From Proteiniborus sp. DW1 (GTDB taxonomy: Bacteria; Bacillota; Clostridia; Tissierellales; Proteiniboraceae), in assembly GCF_900095305.1 (NCBI RefSeq), contig NZ_FMDO01000044.1, positions 1 to 64,000 of the forward strand: 64,000 bases of DNA, written 5' to 3'. The position numbers and the translations under genes were made by a program. The notes beneath the pieces were generated by a model. It saw only the letters and a list, made by a program, of their open reading frames with translations. It did no database searches and was not told the DNA's origin. This document shows, one piece after another, positions 1-8,711 of this stretch; the stretch's first letter is position 1; each line of letters starts with the position of its first letter.

Positions 1-1
1 T

Positions 2-619
2 GAAGCAGCTGGTATTAAAAAGTGGGCACTGGCTGAAAAATCAGGAATTAGTCATACAGAAATTCATAGAATTGAAAATGGTGATAGAGCTAACCCATCA
101 ATCAAGAATATTAAGGCAATATGTAAAGCATTAAATATTCCCGTGGAGGAAGCTTTAAAAGCAGGAGGATATATTAGTGCTGCCACTGATATGGATTCTT
201 ATCTTGAAGAACTATTTAATGAATCTAATCCTAAAACCATTGCAGAAAAAATAAGATCTTTAAGAAAATCCAAAGGACTCAGTATTTCAGAATTAGCAAA
301 TTTATCCAATCTATCACCTCAAATAATTGAATCCATGGAGTCTGGCGATAACCTTTGTGATTATAATGATTTTGCTTCCATTACTAGAGTTTTTGGTATC
401 CCCGCTCTACGGGTATTATCAGAAACAGAGTCTGCGGAAGATCTAGTAAATTCTACTAAGAGTAGTGGAGATGAATTGCTTGAAGGCTTATCTAAGTCTG
501 AAGAATTAGTAAAAACACTATTTAGAGCAAAAGATGCTCCAAAAGAAACAATGGATAAAATGGCCGAATTCATTAATATCGTTTTAAAGCAAAGCGGAAT
601 ATCTGATGACAACAAATAA
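2..619 (+). CDS. Tandem XRE-family transcriptional regulator, 5' end outside window
   Basis: The reading frame is open from the window edge, so this gene is truncated on the left. A GTG at 143 is an internal valine inside the first helix-turn-helix, not a convincing start. The visible protein has two XRE-type HTH domains: the first runs from the edge to about base 140 (WALAEKSGISHTEIHRIENG), the second lies at about bases 250-410 (LRKSKGLSISELANLSNLSP), followed by an acidic tail. It ends 15 bp before the ImmA/IrrE-like protease gene. XRE plus ImmA pairs are known as repressor/antirepressor-protease switches in integrative elements, so I infer it controls the downstream helicase-nuclease gene. 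Family assignment is firm; the regulatory target is inference. Confidence 0.85.
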   Translation, partial: EAAGIKKWALAEKSGISHTEIHRIENGDRANPSIKNIKAICKALNIPVEEALKAGGYISAATDMDSYLEELFNESNPKTIAEKIRSLRKSKGLSISELANLSNLSPQIIESMESGDNLCDYNDFASITRVFGIPALRVLSETESAEDLVNSTKSSGDELLEGLSKSEELVKTLFRAKDAPKETMDKMAEFINIVLKQSGISDDNK

Positions 620-634
620 CAAAAGGAGGTGAAC

Positions 635-1900
635 GTGTTGGCAGCTAAACGCATTCCAAATAAGCCCAGATATGATTACGTAAAACGCACAGCACGTAAA
701 ATTTTATTGTCAAACAATATAAATTCACTTCCGACTGATATTGATTTGATTTTTAAAGCTAACAATATCATTTTATTTTCTGAATCTGAAGCTGAACAAA
801 TTGCTATGAGCGATTTACCCCATGAATTTAAGAACAACAAAGATATTCAAGCTATTACACAAAAGAGAATTATTCAAGGAAAATCAATATATATATCTAT
901 TGTAAAAGATCGTAATAGGGTTCCGGGTAATGTTCGTTTTTCCAAAGCACATGAATTAGGACATATATTCTTGAAACACTTTGAGGAGTTCGATCTTCCG
1001 TCCTCGCTAAACATTAGTAATTCTCACGAATATTGGGTTCTAGAGCGTGAAGCTGAAATGTTTGCTGCAGAATTACTTGCCCCTACAGCAATTCTCCGCG
1101 CATGCAATTGCTTTGACAAAGAAAGTATAAAATCACTTTGTAATTTATCTGAAGAAGCTTCAGAATATGTAATATGTGATATTAGACGCGATTATCATCT
1201 CATGGAGCGTGAAAAAGCTGCACTTGAATGCCAGTTTGATGACTTCATTAGAAATAAAAAATACTTACTTCTCACATCACCTGCATTTTGTGGCAATTGT
1301 GGAGCACCATTAAAACCTGCAGATCGATACTGCATAATGTGTGGATTTAAAACGACCAATAACGTAAACATAGATAAGGTATTTTTATACCCAACAACTA
1401 TTCCGTTAAAAAGCACTGGACGTGTCTACTATTGCTTGAGATGTGGAGAAATTGACTTACCCTTATCTTCAAAAATATGTAATGTCTGTTCGGCTCCATT
1501 ATACAATCTTTGTACAAACTGTAACAGTAAACTATCTGGAAATGATAGATTCTGCGGTTCTTGTGGAGGGGTATCATCTTTTTTCCAAAGCCGCTTACTG
1601 GAGAGTTGGGCTGAAGTACAAAATAGTTTGAATAGCGTACACAAGAATCAAATACTCAACTATAGAAAAATTAATTTTTGGGATTATATCATAGAAAAAC
1701 TATTAGACAAAAATAAACTTGATGTCCATAGGGCTTTATTTGGGTCATGTGGTTATGATGATTGCGGTAAATTGATTATTGCATTTGAATCAGAAAGTAA
1801 TAATTTGATTGATAAGGATGTTATTCTTGATGAAATAAATGCTATTTGTTTGCCATATTTTGATACTACATATGACGATATAGATATTATACTTACTTAA
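635..1900 (+). CDS. ImmA/IrrE-family metallopeptidase with C-terminal zinc ribbons
   Basis: The N-terminal half carries the zinc-protease motif AHELGHIFLKHF with a downstream glutamate (EREAEMFAAELLAP), the ImmA/IrrE (COG2856) signature. Unusually, the C-terminal half adds double zinc ribbons: CGNC...CIMC, CLRC...CNVC and CTNC...CGSC pairs. A perfect AGGAGG at 624-629 sets the start: GTG 635 (5 nt spacing) or TTG 638 (8 nt) are plausible, and a GTG at 629 overlaps the SD itself and is rejected. ImmA proteases cleave XRE repressors, and the gene immediately upstream encodes a tandem XRE protein. It may relieve repression of the helicase-nuclease gene that begins 71 bp downstream. The ribbons could sense nucleic acid or a partner; that is speculation. 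Confidence 0.85.
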   Translation: MLAAKRIPNKPRYDYVKRTARKILLSNNINSLPTDIDLIFKANNIILFSESEAEQIAMSDLPHEFKNNKDIQAITQKRIIQGKSIYISIVKDRNRVPGNVRFSKAHELGHIFLKHFEEFDLPSSLNISNSHEYWVLEREAEMFAAELLAPTAILRACNCFDKESIKSLCNLSEEASEYVICDIRRDYHLMEREKAALECQFDDFIRNKKYLLLTSPAFCGNCGAPLKPADRYCIMCGFKTTNNVNIDKVFLYPTTIPLKSTGRVYYCLRCGEIDLPLSSKICNVCSAPLYNLCTNCNSKLSGNDRFCGSCGGVSSFFQSRLLESWAEVQNSLNSVHKNQILNYRKINFWDYIIEKLLDKNKLDVHRALFGSCGYDDCGKLIIAFESESNNLIDKDVILDEINAICLPYFDTTYDDIDIILT

Positions 1901-1927
1901 ACAGCTCAATAATAAAATTTCTGATAG

Positions 1928-1947
1928 GACAAGGTAGCTCCTTGTCT
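1928..1947 (+). promoter_or_regulatory. Hairpin between the ImmA-like and helicase-nuclease genes
   Basis: A 7-bp perfect stem (GACAAGG / CCTTGTC) with a 5-nt loop lies in the 71-bp gap, just before the AGGAGGAGGG ribosome binding site at 1957-1966. No T-run follows, so it is not a classical terminator. It could be an operator dyad or an RNA element setting the nuclease level. Confidence 0.45.
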
Positions 1948-1971
1948 CTATCTCGTAGGAGGAGGGTTTTT

Positions 1972-4824
1972 ATGATTTTTAATAGTATATTTTCTAAAAA
2001 GTATACTTCGTGGGTGGAGTTAGAGGCTGCAATTGAATCAATTGAAATTCCTAAAGAGAAAGGTACTGCTTTTGAACAGTTTGTCTTTGCCTATTTCACA
2101 TATTTTAAGGATTTGTATCTTATCTCAGAGCTATATATGGAAAACTCAATTCCAATTGAATTGAGAAAAAAAGTAAAACTAGAGAAACGAGATAGTGGTG
2201 TAGACGGCTTAATAGTTAAAGAAGATGGAAAAACTGTAGCCTACCAGGCGAAATTCAGAAGCGGCCAATTATCCCCTTCTTATGATGAACTAACTTCATT
2301 TTGGGCTGAGTCTGAGCATGCCGATGAGCGATGCATTTTTGCAAACTGCTATGAGCTTCCCCAACAAGCTTACAAAAAGAAAGATCAATTTTTTGTATTA
2401 AGAAATGAATTAAGTAGCCTAGAACCAGATTTCTTCGAATGGTTGTACTCTTATGCGACAACTGGTGTAAGCGAAACACGTATTCAAAGGTATACACCTA
2501 TGCCTCACCAAGTTAAAATGATATCCGATGTTCTTGAGGGATTCGCAACAGAAGAAAGAGGGAAAATGCTTGCCGCTTGTGGCACTGGTAAGACCCTTAC
2601 TGCATTATGGATAAAAGAAGGTTTATTGGCAAAAAATGTACTATTTGTTGCTCCGAACCTTGCTCTCATAAAACAAACTCTTGAAGCTTGGATGCCACAG
2701 GCAAAAGCTCCATTCACCTACCTTTGTGTATGTAGTGATGCGACAGTAGCCGAGAATGCAAAACATCTAGAAAATGATGATTTCCAGGCAGATGCTTCAT
2801 ATATCGGTGTTCCGGTTACTACCGATCCAGAGAAAATCCTTAATTTTATAAAATTCGAATCACCGAAAGACAAGGTTATATTTTCAACATACCAATCGTT
2901 AGATGCCATAGTTGGAGCATTAGAAAAAATTGATAGATTTACTTTTGATATTGCCTTCTTCGATGAGGCTCATAGGACTGCCGGTAATAAAGATACTCAA
3001 ATGTTCATTATGGGTATGAATGATGCTTTTATCCCTTCCGAAAAACGGTTATTCATGACAGCTACAGAAAGATTTGTTAATCCTCGTATAGTAGGGAGAG
3101 CACGTGAATATAATTATGAAGTCTTTTCTATGGATAACTATGAACAGTATGGCCCGACATTTACCTCACTTCCTTTCAGATCTGCTATTGAACAAGGAAT
3201 AATCAGCGATTACAAAATAGTTCTTTGTTGCATGAAAGAAGGAGAACTAAAAAGTATAATTGATAATAATCTTGTTCTAAACATTGGCGATAGGGAAGTG
3301 GATTCGCAGAATCTATTCAAACAAGTTCTTCTCGCAAAAACCATGAATGATATTGGAATTAGTAAAGCTATTTCCTATCATCGCGATATTGAATCTGCAA
3401 AACGCTTTATTTCATCTGCAAATGGGACTAACTTAAACGAAGTAGTATCTGGTATTTCTGGAGATATAGTCGTTTCAGATGTATATTGTGACCATATAAA
3501 TGGAAGCATGTCTGCTGGAGCTAGAAAAGCAATTTTTGACGATTTTATAACATCTCCATTTGGTGTAATTTCTAATGCTAGATGTCTCACAGAAGGTGTT
3601 GATGTACCGATAATTGATGCTGTATACTTTGCTGACCCCAAAAACTCAGTTATCGATATTATTCAAGCTGTGGGGCGTTCATTAAGAAAAGTAAAAGATA
3701 ACCCAGACAAAATTTCGTATATAATAATTCCGGTTATTATCGCTGATGAGGTTTCTAGTTTTGAAGATATTGATCCCGAGAATTTCAGCACACTGCATAC
3801 TGTTGTACAAGCATTAAGAGACCAAGATCGAATTCTTGCAGACTATATTGACAAACTAAATCTAAAACTAGCAACAGGCGAGAGGCCTAGGGGTGAAGAC
3901 GATGGCGACTCCCCAATAATCATAGAGGCAACAGAGCAACTAGGAATTGACGATATAGCTGGGAAAATTCTCTTACGAGTTGCTGAAGTAAATAGAGACC
4001 CAGCAAATATATCCCGGGAATTTATTTTTGAACCTAAGTCTCGTACATCAGGAGTAGAAAGAGGAGATTTTACTACTATCGGAGACTATAATCTTGAATC
4101 ATATTGGAAATCATGTGTAATAGCTACTTTGCAAAAATATGAATCTTTTGATGTAGGGCTTCCACGTACTGCTATAGCGATTGATCATAACAATGTTTCA
4201 CATGCTGTGAAGATCGGTGCTATAATCGAAAAAGAACGTAAATTCTATGTAACTGATATTGGCCGTAAGTTATTTGCATGTTCTTCTTTTGAAGAAGCTG
4301 CACCGATATTTGAAGAACAATTATTAAAGTTTAACAAATTAGCGGCAATCACTAGGTTTCCACATTTTCCGTACCGTTATGCTTTAAGGGTATTAGCACA
4401 AGTAGGTAAAATATCGAAATTTGAATTTGCCTATGCATTATTTATAGCTAAAAATATTGGAGTGCGCGGGGTTAGTGAAGCCTGTGAAAGGATATCATAC
4501 CTTAGAGATACTTATCCTCGTATTGAAAGTTTAAGTGAAGCTAACAAAGAAATAGTTTTGGCTGCTCTTAACGAAAAGTTCGATACAACACTTAAGCTCA
4601 TTGACATTTGGTCATCTAGAACAACCCTTTACAACCAGTTTAATTACCTTAAGAAGCACCTTGCAATATGGCCCGGAGTAACTATCTCAGGAACTCCAGA
4701 AATAACGCTTGCCCCTAATGGAGCGGATAAAATTAAAGAGCTTCTGGAAAAAACAAACGAGATAGAAACATGCCCTATGGATAAGCTTATAACGAACTTT
4801 ATTACTTTCAAAAGTTGGCTTTAA
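1972..4824 (+). CDS. Mrr-like nuclease fused to SF2 DEAD/DEAH helicase (restriction-type)
   Basis: 950 residues from ATG 1972, which follows TAGGAGGAGGG; an in-frame TTG at 1942 lacks an RBS. Residues about 20-150 look like a PD-(D/E)XK/Mrr-type nuclease: GTAFEQFV, then DSGVDGLIV and the catalytic-type Q-A-K in VAYQAKFRSGQ. Residues about 185-620 are an SF2 helicase: ACGTGKT (Walker A), FFDEAHRT (Walker B), FMTATE (motif III) and QAVGRSLRK (motif VI). The last 300 residues form a helical, winged-helix-like region that may recognise DNA. The layout matches the nuclease-helicase half of single-chain Type ISP enzymes (COG4889-like), but with no methylase in the chain; two separate methyltransferase genes lie convergently next door. 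Probable restriction or defence effector; the exact system type is unassigned. Confidence 0.85.
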   Translation: MIFNSIFSKKYTSWVELEAAIESIEIPKEKGTAFEQFVFAYFTYFKDLYLISELYMENSIPIELRKKVKLEKRDSGVDGLIVKEDGKTVAYQAKFRSGQLSPSYDELTSFWAESEHADERCIFANCYELPQQAYKKKDQFFVLRNELSSLEPDFFEWLYSYATTGVSETRIQRYTPMPHQVKMISDVLEGFATEERGKMLAACGTGKTLTALWIKEGLLAKNVLFVAPNLALIKQTLEAWMPQAKAPFTYLCVCSDATVAENAKHLENDDFQADASYIGVPVTTDPEKILNFIKFESPKDKVIFSTYQSLDAIVGALEKIDRFTFDIAFFDEAHRTAGNKDTQMFIMGMNDAFIPSEKRLFMTATERFVNPRIVGRAREYNYEVFSMDNYEQYGPTFTSLPFRSAIEQGIISDYKIVLCCMKEGELKSIIDNNLVLNIGDREVDSQNLFKQVLLAKTMNDIGISKAISYHRDIESAKRFISSANGTNLNEVVSGISGDIVVSDVYCDHINGSMSAGARKAIFDDFITSPFGVISNARCLTEGVDVPIIDAVYFADPKNSVIDIIQAVGRSLRKVKDNPDKISYIIIPVIIADEVSSFEDIDPENFSTLHTVVQALRDQDRILADYIDKLNLKLATGERPRGEDDGDSPIIIEATEQLGIDDIAGKILLRVAEVNRDPANISREFIFEPKSRTSGVERGDFTTIGDYNLESYWKSCVIATLQKYESFDVGLPRTAIAIDHNNVSHAVKIGAIIEKERKFYVTDIGRKLFACSSFEEAAPIFEEQLLKFNKLAAITRFPHFPYRYALRVLAQVGKISKFEFAYALFIAKNIGVRGVSEACERISYLRDTYPRIESLSEANKEIVLAALNEKFDTTLKLIDIWSSRTTLYNQFNYLKKHLAIWPGVTISGTPEITLAPNGADKIKELLEKTNEIETCPMDKLITNFITFKSWL

Positions 4825-4866
4825 ACAAACTGCCGCAGATGATTTTCTCACCTGCGGCAGTTTGTT
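4825..4866. terminator. Bidirectional terminator between convergent island operons
   Basis: A 14-bp perfect stem (4825-4838 with 4852-4865, GC-rich core CTGCCGCAG) with a 13-nt loop sits in the 40-bp gap between the helicase-nuclease and the SPPY methyltransferase. A-rich and T-rich flanks on the two sides allow termination in both directions. Confidence 0.8.
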
Positions 4867-6202
4867 ATTCTTTCACCAATTCTACTATGCTCTCCCTTAA
4901 TACATTTTTTAAATAAGGAAAACGCTGCAATTGTTGAGCCGATGTTCGGCACTTTCTGCATTCTATGATACTTTCCACTCGAAATCCAACTTGCTCAGAT
5001 AAATAAGCTAACAACAAATCCGTTGGAACTATAACACCAACATAAGCAGATTGATCAATAACTATATATGTTTTTTTGCCTTTTTCAAGGCAAAGACCGC
5101 ACTGCCTAATTATTTCCTGCATGTCAGAAAAATACCCCTTAATCATATTAGGAACCTTTCTGGTTCGCGAGTCCCTTTTTCCAGTCTCTGCTTCTTTTAT
5201 AGGAATCGCCTTTTCAATTTCTTCTGCGATAATATTTATATATTTATCTGACTCTTTTTGCTCTTTTACACCAACAAATGACCTTACCGCTTGCTTTCTA
5301 AAATCGTTAATCCCTTGAATATTAGTAGCAAAATCGCCAAAAACAAGTTCTAATTTATATGATTCGAAATAATCAAATGAATTCGGGTATGGTGGTGAAA
5401 AAATAATTGTCCCGGCCTTTAAATTCTTTGATTCGTAATTCTGTTTAAATATTTGATATAAGTTTTTAGCACTATCAGCAATACATTCTCCTTTGCCTTT
5501 TAAATTACTTGATGTAGATTCTAAATCGTTCAGAATTTCAATTGCTTTATTAATAAAAACATCTCTTACATCTGAGACCTTTGTGTTAACTGTTTTTAAA
5601 CCATTACCATCTCTCCGACGGTTAGAAGAACTCTCAATAATACAAAGGAAAGCAGTTTTCAAAATCAATTGCACTCTCGTGTCACCTATGTTGTCTATAT
5701 AATCTTTCAAACTGCAAAGCGTCTCAAAATTTCTTTGAGTGAAATACTTTTTTATGTCATCATATTTATTTGTCCTAGATGTTTTAAATTCTGGTAAATC
5801 CCTCACTAAACTTTTACATAATTGCAACTCATTTTGCGTGTATTGCTGCATTTTAACATTAGCTATAAACGCTGATAATGGATTTACGTCTATGCCAAAT
5901 CCATAGTATCCATTAAGAACAGCAACCACAGGAGTTGTTCCAGATCCACTGAATGGATCAATTATTACTTCACCTTTAGCAGCACCAGAATCTCTAATTA
6001 ACTCCTTTATTAAATTACCTGAAAACCCTTCTCGATAGCGAAACCATTGATGAAATGGTACGTCAGCGTTCTCGGAAAAATTTACAGAATTACTATATTT
6101 ATATGATAAGTCTTTAATTTCATATCGACACTCTAATTGTAAAATAAACTGCTGTAATTCTTTACTTTCATATATCTGCCTTTCATTAAGAAGTTCTTTC
6201 AT
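4865..6202 (-). CDS. DNA methyltransferase, SPPY type (probable N4-cytosine)
   Basis: SAM-dependent DNA methyltransferase of 445 residues. Motif I (DPFSGSGTT) follows an N-terminal motif typical of N4/N6 methylases (FHQWFRYREGFSG), and the catalytic motif IV is SPPYPNSFDYFE. SPPY is usual for N4-cytosine methylases, DPPY for N6-adenine, so I favour N4-cytosine. ATG 6202 is preferred because AGGAG lies 10 nt upstream; an ATG at 6235 would overlap the upstream methyltransferase gene by 29 nt. With this start the intergenic gap is 4 nt, so the two methylase genes are co-translated. With the opposing helicase-nuclease it plausibly provides self-protection. Target sequence cannot be read from the protein. 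Confidence 0.85.
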   Translation of the reverse strand: MKELLNERQIYESKELQQFILQLECRYEIKDLSYKYSNSVNFSENADVPFHQWFRYREGFSGNLIKELIRDSGAAKGEVIIDPFSGSGTTPVVAVLNGYYGFGIDVNPLSAFIANVKMQQYTQNELQLCKSLVRDLPEFKTSRTNKYDDIKKYFTQRNFETLCSLKDYIDNIGDTRVQLILKTAFLCIIESSSNRRRDGNGLKTVNTKVSDVRDVFINKAIEILNDLESTSSNLKGKGECIADSAKNLYQIFKQNYESKNLKAGTIIFSPPYPNSFDYFESYKLELVFGDFATNIQGINDFRKQAVRSFVGVKEQKESDKYINIIAEEIEKAIPIKEAETGKRDSRTRKVPNMIKGYFSDMQEIIRQCGLCLEKGKKTYIVIDQSAYVGVIVPTDLLLAYLSEQVGFRVESIIECRKCRTSAQQLQRFPYLKNVLRESIVELVKE

Positions 6203-6206
6203 AGCA

Positions 6207-8075
6207 TTACTGCTCCTTTTTGACCCATTTTTCATTAATGTAATTTAGCTTTTTCTTTAACAAATTATCTACATAGTCATCGGAATATGTTTCAACTTTA
6301 AGCATTTCCTCCTCGTTGTCAATATGTTCTACAATATATGCCATAAGCACGCAGACAAGCTTGGAGAATATTTTTTGATACAGCTCAGTGGTAGAATACC
6401 TTTTGCGTTTCTTATATAGCTGTTCAATCTGCATATCAATATTTTTCTCAATTACCTGCTGCAACGTATACCCATTAAGAACTGAAATTGCAGGGTTCTT
6501 TCCTTTAACAAACGAATATATGAAATCACCATGGATATTTCCTGCGTATCTTAAATGCGCAGTATTTTTATAAGATTTAATAAAATCTTGGAAGATTACT
6601 CCATCATCCGGAAGATAAAAGCCAGCCCTTGCAACAGCCTTCATCATTGCAATCCAAACCTTAATATTCTTATTGTTGAATGTAAAGACCATATAACCGC
6701 CGTCTTTCAAAACTCTATTACACTCTGCGTAGATTTTATATAGTAACTCCTCATAATCCGTTTCAGTCTTGGCCCCTGATACTTTTACCTTTCTATTGAC
6801 AACTGCTTCTTCATCCTTAAAAATATAAGCATTTAATCCACTAAAGGATTCGTACCATGCATTCCAAACAGCTGATAATTCAGCATATTGTACGTTACTC
6901 CCATAAGGCGGGTCTGTTATTACTACATCGATAGATTTATCGGGTATTGGAAGATCACTTGAACTTCTGTTTAATACTAGATAGCCACCTTTTTTTCGTA
7001 ATTCATCGAAAGAATGCGCCTCTTTACACCCTTCAGGTAAATTCTGCTTTGAATATTTAACTCCAGCAAGTATACTTTTTGCTCTTTTGAAAATGATATC
7101 TACAACGTTGGTTTCTACATATTGATTCGGAAGCCAATATGCGTGTTTGTCCATTGAAGTAGGGTTACCGTTTTCCCAATTATCTGTAACCCTTGTCATA
7201 TTATTTGTATACCTCAATGCTGAGCTAAATAGAAAATATAGCATCTCAAATATATCCTTTGGTAATTCTGATTTTTTAGAAATAATATCGTTAAAAATAG
7301 AACAGTTTATAGCATAGTTTCTATCTGTAAAAAGATCCTTATATTCAGTAACACCTCGTTCTTTTAGCTTATCTTCATGTTGTCTATCCCAATCCATGGG
7401 TATCTCAAAATTAGGACTATATTTTAGCTTATTTACTGTATCTAATAACTCGTTATAATTGCAAATTTGCGTTTTTGAATCTATTGCCCTTGTTTTGATT
7501 TCATTGGTTGCATTCGATCTATAGCGCACACGTATCGGAAGACTACCATTTGGTATACCTTCAATCCTTCTAACTCCACTGTGACCCTCGCAAGATTTAT
7601 TCGAACACTGATAAATGCCATTCTTTATTTTATTATCTTCTGTTAGAACTATTTCTTGACCACAATGAGGGCAAAGAACAATATACACCCATTCAGTCCA
7701 TTCACAAATGCCACTATCATCACCAAAGTCAACAAAATACCATCTTTCATATTTCTCCCGAATCTGGCTACAGAAGTCTTCGTAAACTTTCTTTAATAGA
7801 TCAATATCCCCATTGAACATCTGCATCCTTGTGATAAAAGTTGCTAATGGATTTATATCTACACCTATTACTTTTCTCTCTAAAGACGCCCCTTCAAAAA
7901 CTGTTACTCCACCACCACAAAAGCAATCCAATATAATATCATTCTTATTTGAATAATGTCTAATTAAATTATTAAAAACATTATAAGGTCTTCTGGCAAA
8001 GTATTTATGCATTCTATATTGAGGAGTATGTCCTTTAGCTTCAATTGATTTCTTTATTGGTTTTACCTTTTTCAT
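6207..8075 (-). CDS. DNA methyltransferase with Zn ribbon, DPPY type
   Basis: 622 residues. The N-terminus has the MHKYFARRPYN motif and motif I DCFCGGGVTVFEG, and motif IV is TDPPYGSNVQYAEL. A zinc ribbon (CPHC ... CSNKSC) lies at about residues 135-165, between the N-terminal SAM motifs and the catalytic domain. This resembles COG1743/DUF1156-like adenine-specific methylases with Zn ribbons. The gene overlaps the upstream XRE gene by 35 nt and precedes the SPPY methylase by 4 nt. Two methylases with different active-site motifs suggest one enzyme per strand of an asymmetric site, or modification of two sites. That is inference from architecture. Confidence 0.85.
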   Translation of the reverse strand: MKKVKPIKKSIEAKGHTPQYRMHKYFARRPYNVFNNLIRHYSNKNDIILDCFCGGGVTVFEGASLERKVIGVDINPLATFITRMQMFNGDIDLLKKVYEDFCSQIREKYERWYFVDFGDDSGICEWTEWVYIVLCPHCGQEIVLTEDNKIKNGIYQCSNKSCEGHSGVRRIEGIPNGSLPIRVRYRSNATNEIKTRAIDSKTQICNYNELLDTVNKLKYSPNFEIPMDWDRQHEDKLKERGVTEYKDLFTDRNYAINCSIFNDIISKKSELPKDIFEMLYFLFSSALRYTNNMTRVTDNWENGNPTSMDKHAYWLPNQYVETNVVDIIFKRAKSILAGVKYSKQNLPEGCKEAHSFDELRKKGGYLVLNRSSSDLPIPDKSIDVVITDPPYGSNVQYAELSAVWNAWYESFSGLNAYIFKDEEAVVNRKVKVSGAKTETDYEELLYKIYAECNRVLKDGGYMVFTFNNKNIKVWIAMMKAVARAGFYLPDDGVIFQDFIKSYKNTAHLRYAGNIHGDFIYSFVKGKNPAISVLNGYTLQQVIEKNIDMQIEQLYKKRKRYSTTELYQKIFSKLVCVLMAYIVEHIDNEEEMLKVETYSDDYVDNLLKKKLNYINEKWVKKEQ

Positions 8076-8403
8076 GATGTTCTTCCTTTCCCTCGTCCAT
8101 TTTCTTTGCCCGAATTTCTTCTAATAAATCTTCCCTTTCCAGTAAGTAATCATATATGTCGACTGGAATTTCCCTCCGCTCACTAGCAGCTAAGTCAAAA
8201 AACTCAACCTTTTCTTCTTCACTTAACTGCAGTGCTTCTGCCAACGCATATTGAGTTTTCTTATCTGGAGGATTCTTTTTCTTTTTTATAATTTCACCAA
8301 GATAAACAGCCGAAATATTAGCTAAAGAAGCAAGCTTACTGTTAGTAAGATTTATAGCATCTCGTTTACTTACTAAAAATGAACTGAATGATTTATATTT
8401 CAC
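8041..8403 (-). CDS. XRE-family regulator of the methyltransferase operon
   Basis: 120 residues with an N-terminal XRE HTH (NSKLASLANISAVYLGEI) and a charged helical tail. The start is GTG 8403, 7 nt after a GGGGG Shine-Dalgarno. The 3' end overlaps the DPPY methyltransferase by 35 nt, so the first gene of the operon is its likely regulator, in the manner of restriction-modification controller proteins. Three CATAAAG repeats lie between its promoter and start codon and could be its operator. Function as a controller is inferred from position. Confidence 0.8.
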   Translation of the reverse strand: MKYKSFSSFLVSKRDAINLTNSKLASLANISAVYLGEIIKKKKNPPDKKTQYALAEALQLSEEEKVEFFDLAASERREIPVDIYDYLLEREDLLEEIRAKKMDEGKEEHHEKGKTNKEIN

Positions 8404-8425
8404 CGATTAACCCCCATTCTATAAT

Positions 8426-8446
8426 CTTTATGCTTTATGCTTTATG
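8426..8446 (-). promoter_or_regulatory. Three tandem 7-bp repeats (CATAAAG on minus strand), candidate XRE operator
   Basis: Three perfect head-to-tail copies of CTTTATG (plus strand) occupy 8426-8432, 8433-8439 and 8440-8446. They lie downstream of the -10 box at 8464-8469 and upstream of the XRE start codon, where a bound protein would block transcription. Spaced direct repeats resemble controller-protein sites. Confidence 0.45.
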
Positions 8447-8463
8447 CATTTAGCTAATTGCTT

Positions 8464-8492
8464 ATTATAACATTTTTTCTGCAAAAACGCAA
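8464..8492 (-). promoter_or_regulatory. Sigma-A-type promoter of the XRE-methyltransferase operon
   Basis: On the minus strand: -35 TTGCGT (8487-8492), 17-nt spacer, -10 TATAAT (8464-8469), about 60 bp ahead of the GTG start at 8403. Good match to the vegetative consensus. Confidence 0.65.
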
Positions 8493-8619
8493 TGAGTTTC
8501 TTCGATTCCTGATATCTATCCTGTCTCCTCAACCCCTACAAAAATAAGCGTTATCTAACCTGTCAACTCAACCCTATCACTTTCAGGGCAGTGGATATGT
8601 TACCGCAAACAATAAAAAT

Positions 8620-8687
8620 AAGGGTTTCCTGACATTATCACCTCTGGCAAAGTAGCCGAGAGAAAAGCTCAATGTCTGGAAACCCTT
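8620..8687 (-). repeat. Long imperfect inverted repeat at island edge, possibly the rlmD terminator
   Basis: Arms of 17 nt (8620-8636 AAGGGTTTCCTGACATT and 8671-8687 AATGTCTGGAAACCCTT) pair with one mismatch around a 34-nt centre. On the minus strand the structure follows rlmD by about 25 nt and is followed by TATTTTTATT, so it may terminate rlmD. The long loop is unusual for a terminator and the arms look like transposon ends, so it could instead mark the island boundary. Apart from this repeat, the XRE promoter and the CATAAAG repeats, the gap 8404-8711 shows nothing recognisable. Confidence 0.5.
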
Positions 8688-8711
8688 TATTTACAGGCAT
8701 TTGCAATTCTT

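Noticed and set aside
629-634. GTG at 629 as start of the ImmA-like gene
   Set aside because: It lies inside the AGGAGG sequence; a start at 635 or 638 is better spaced.
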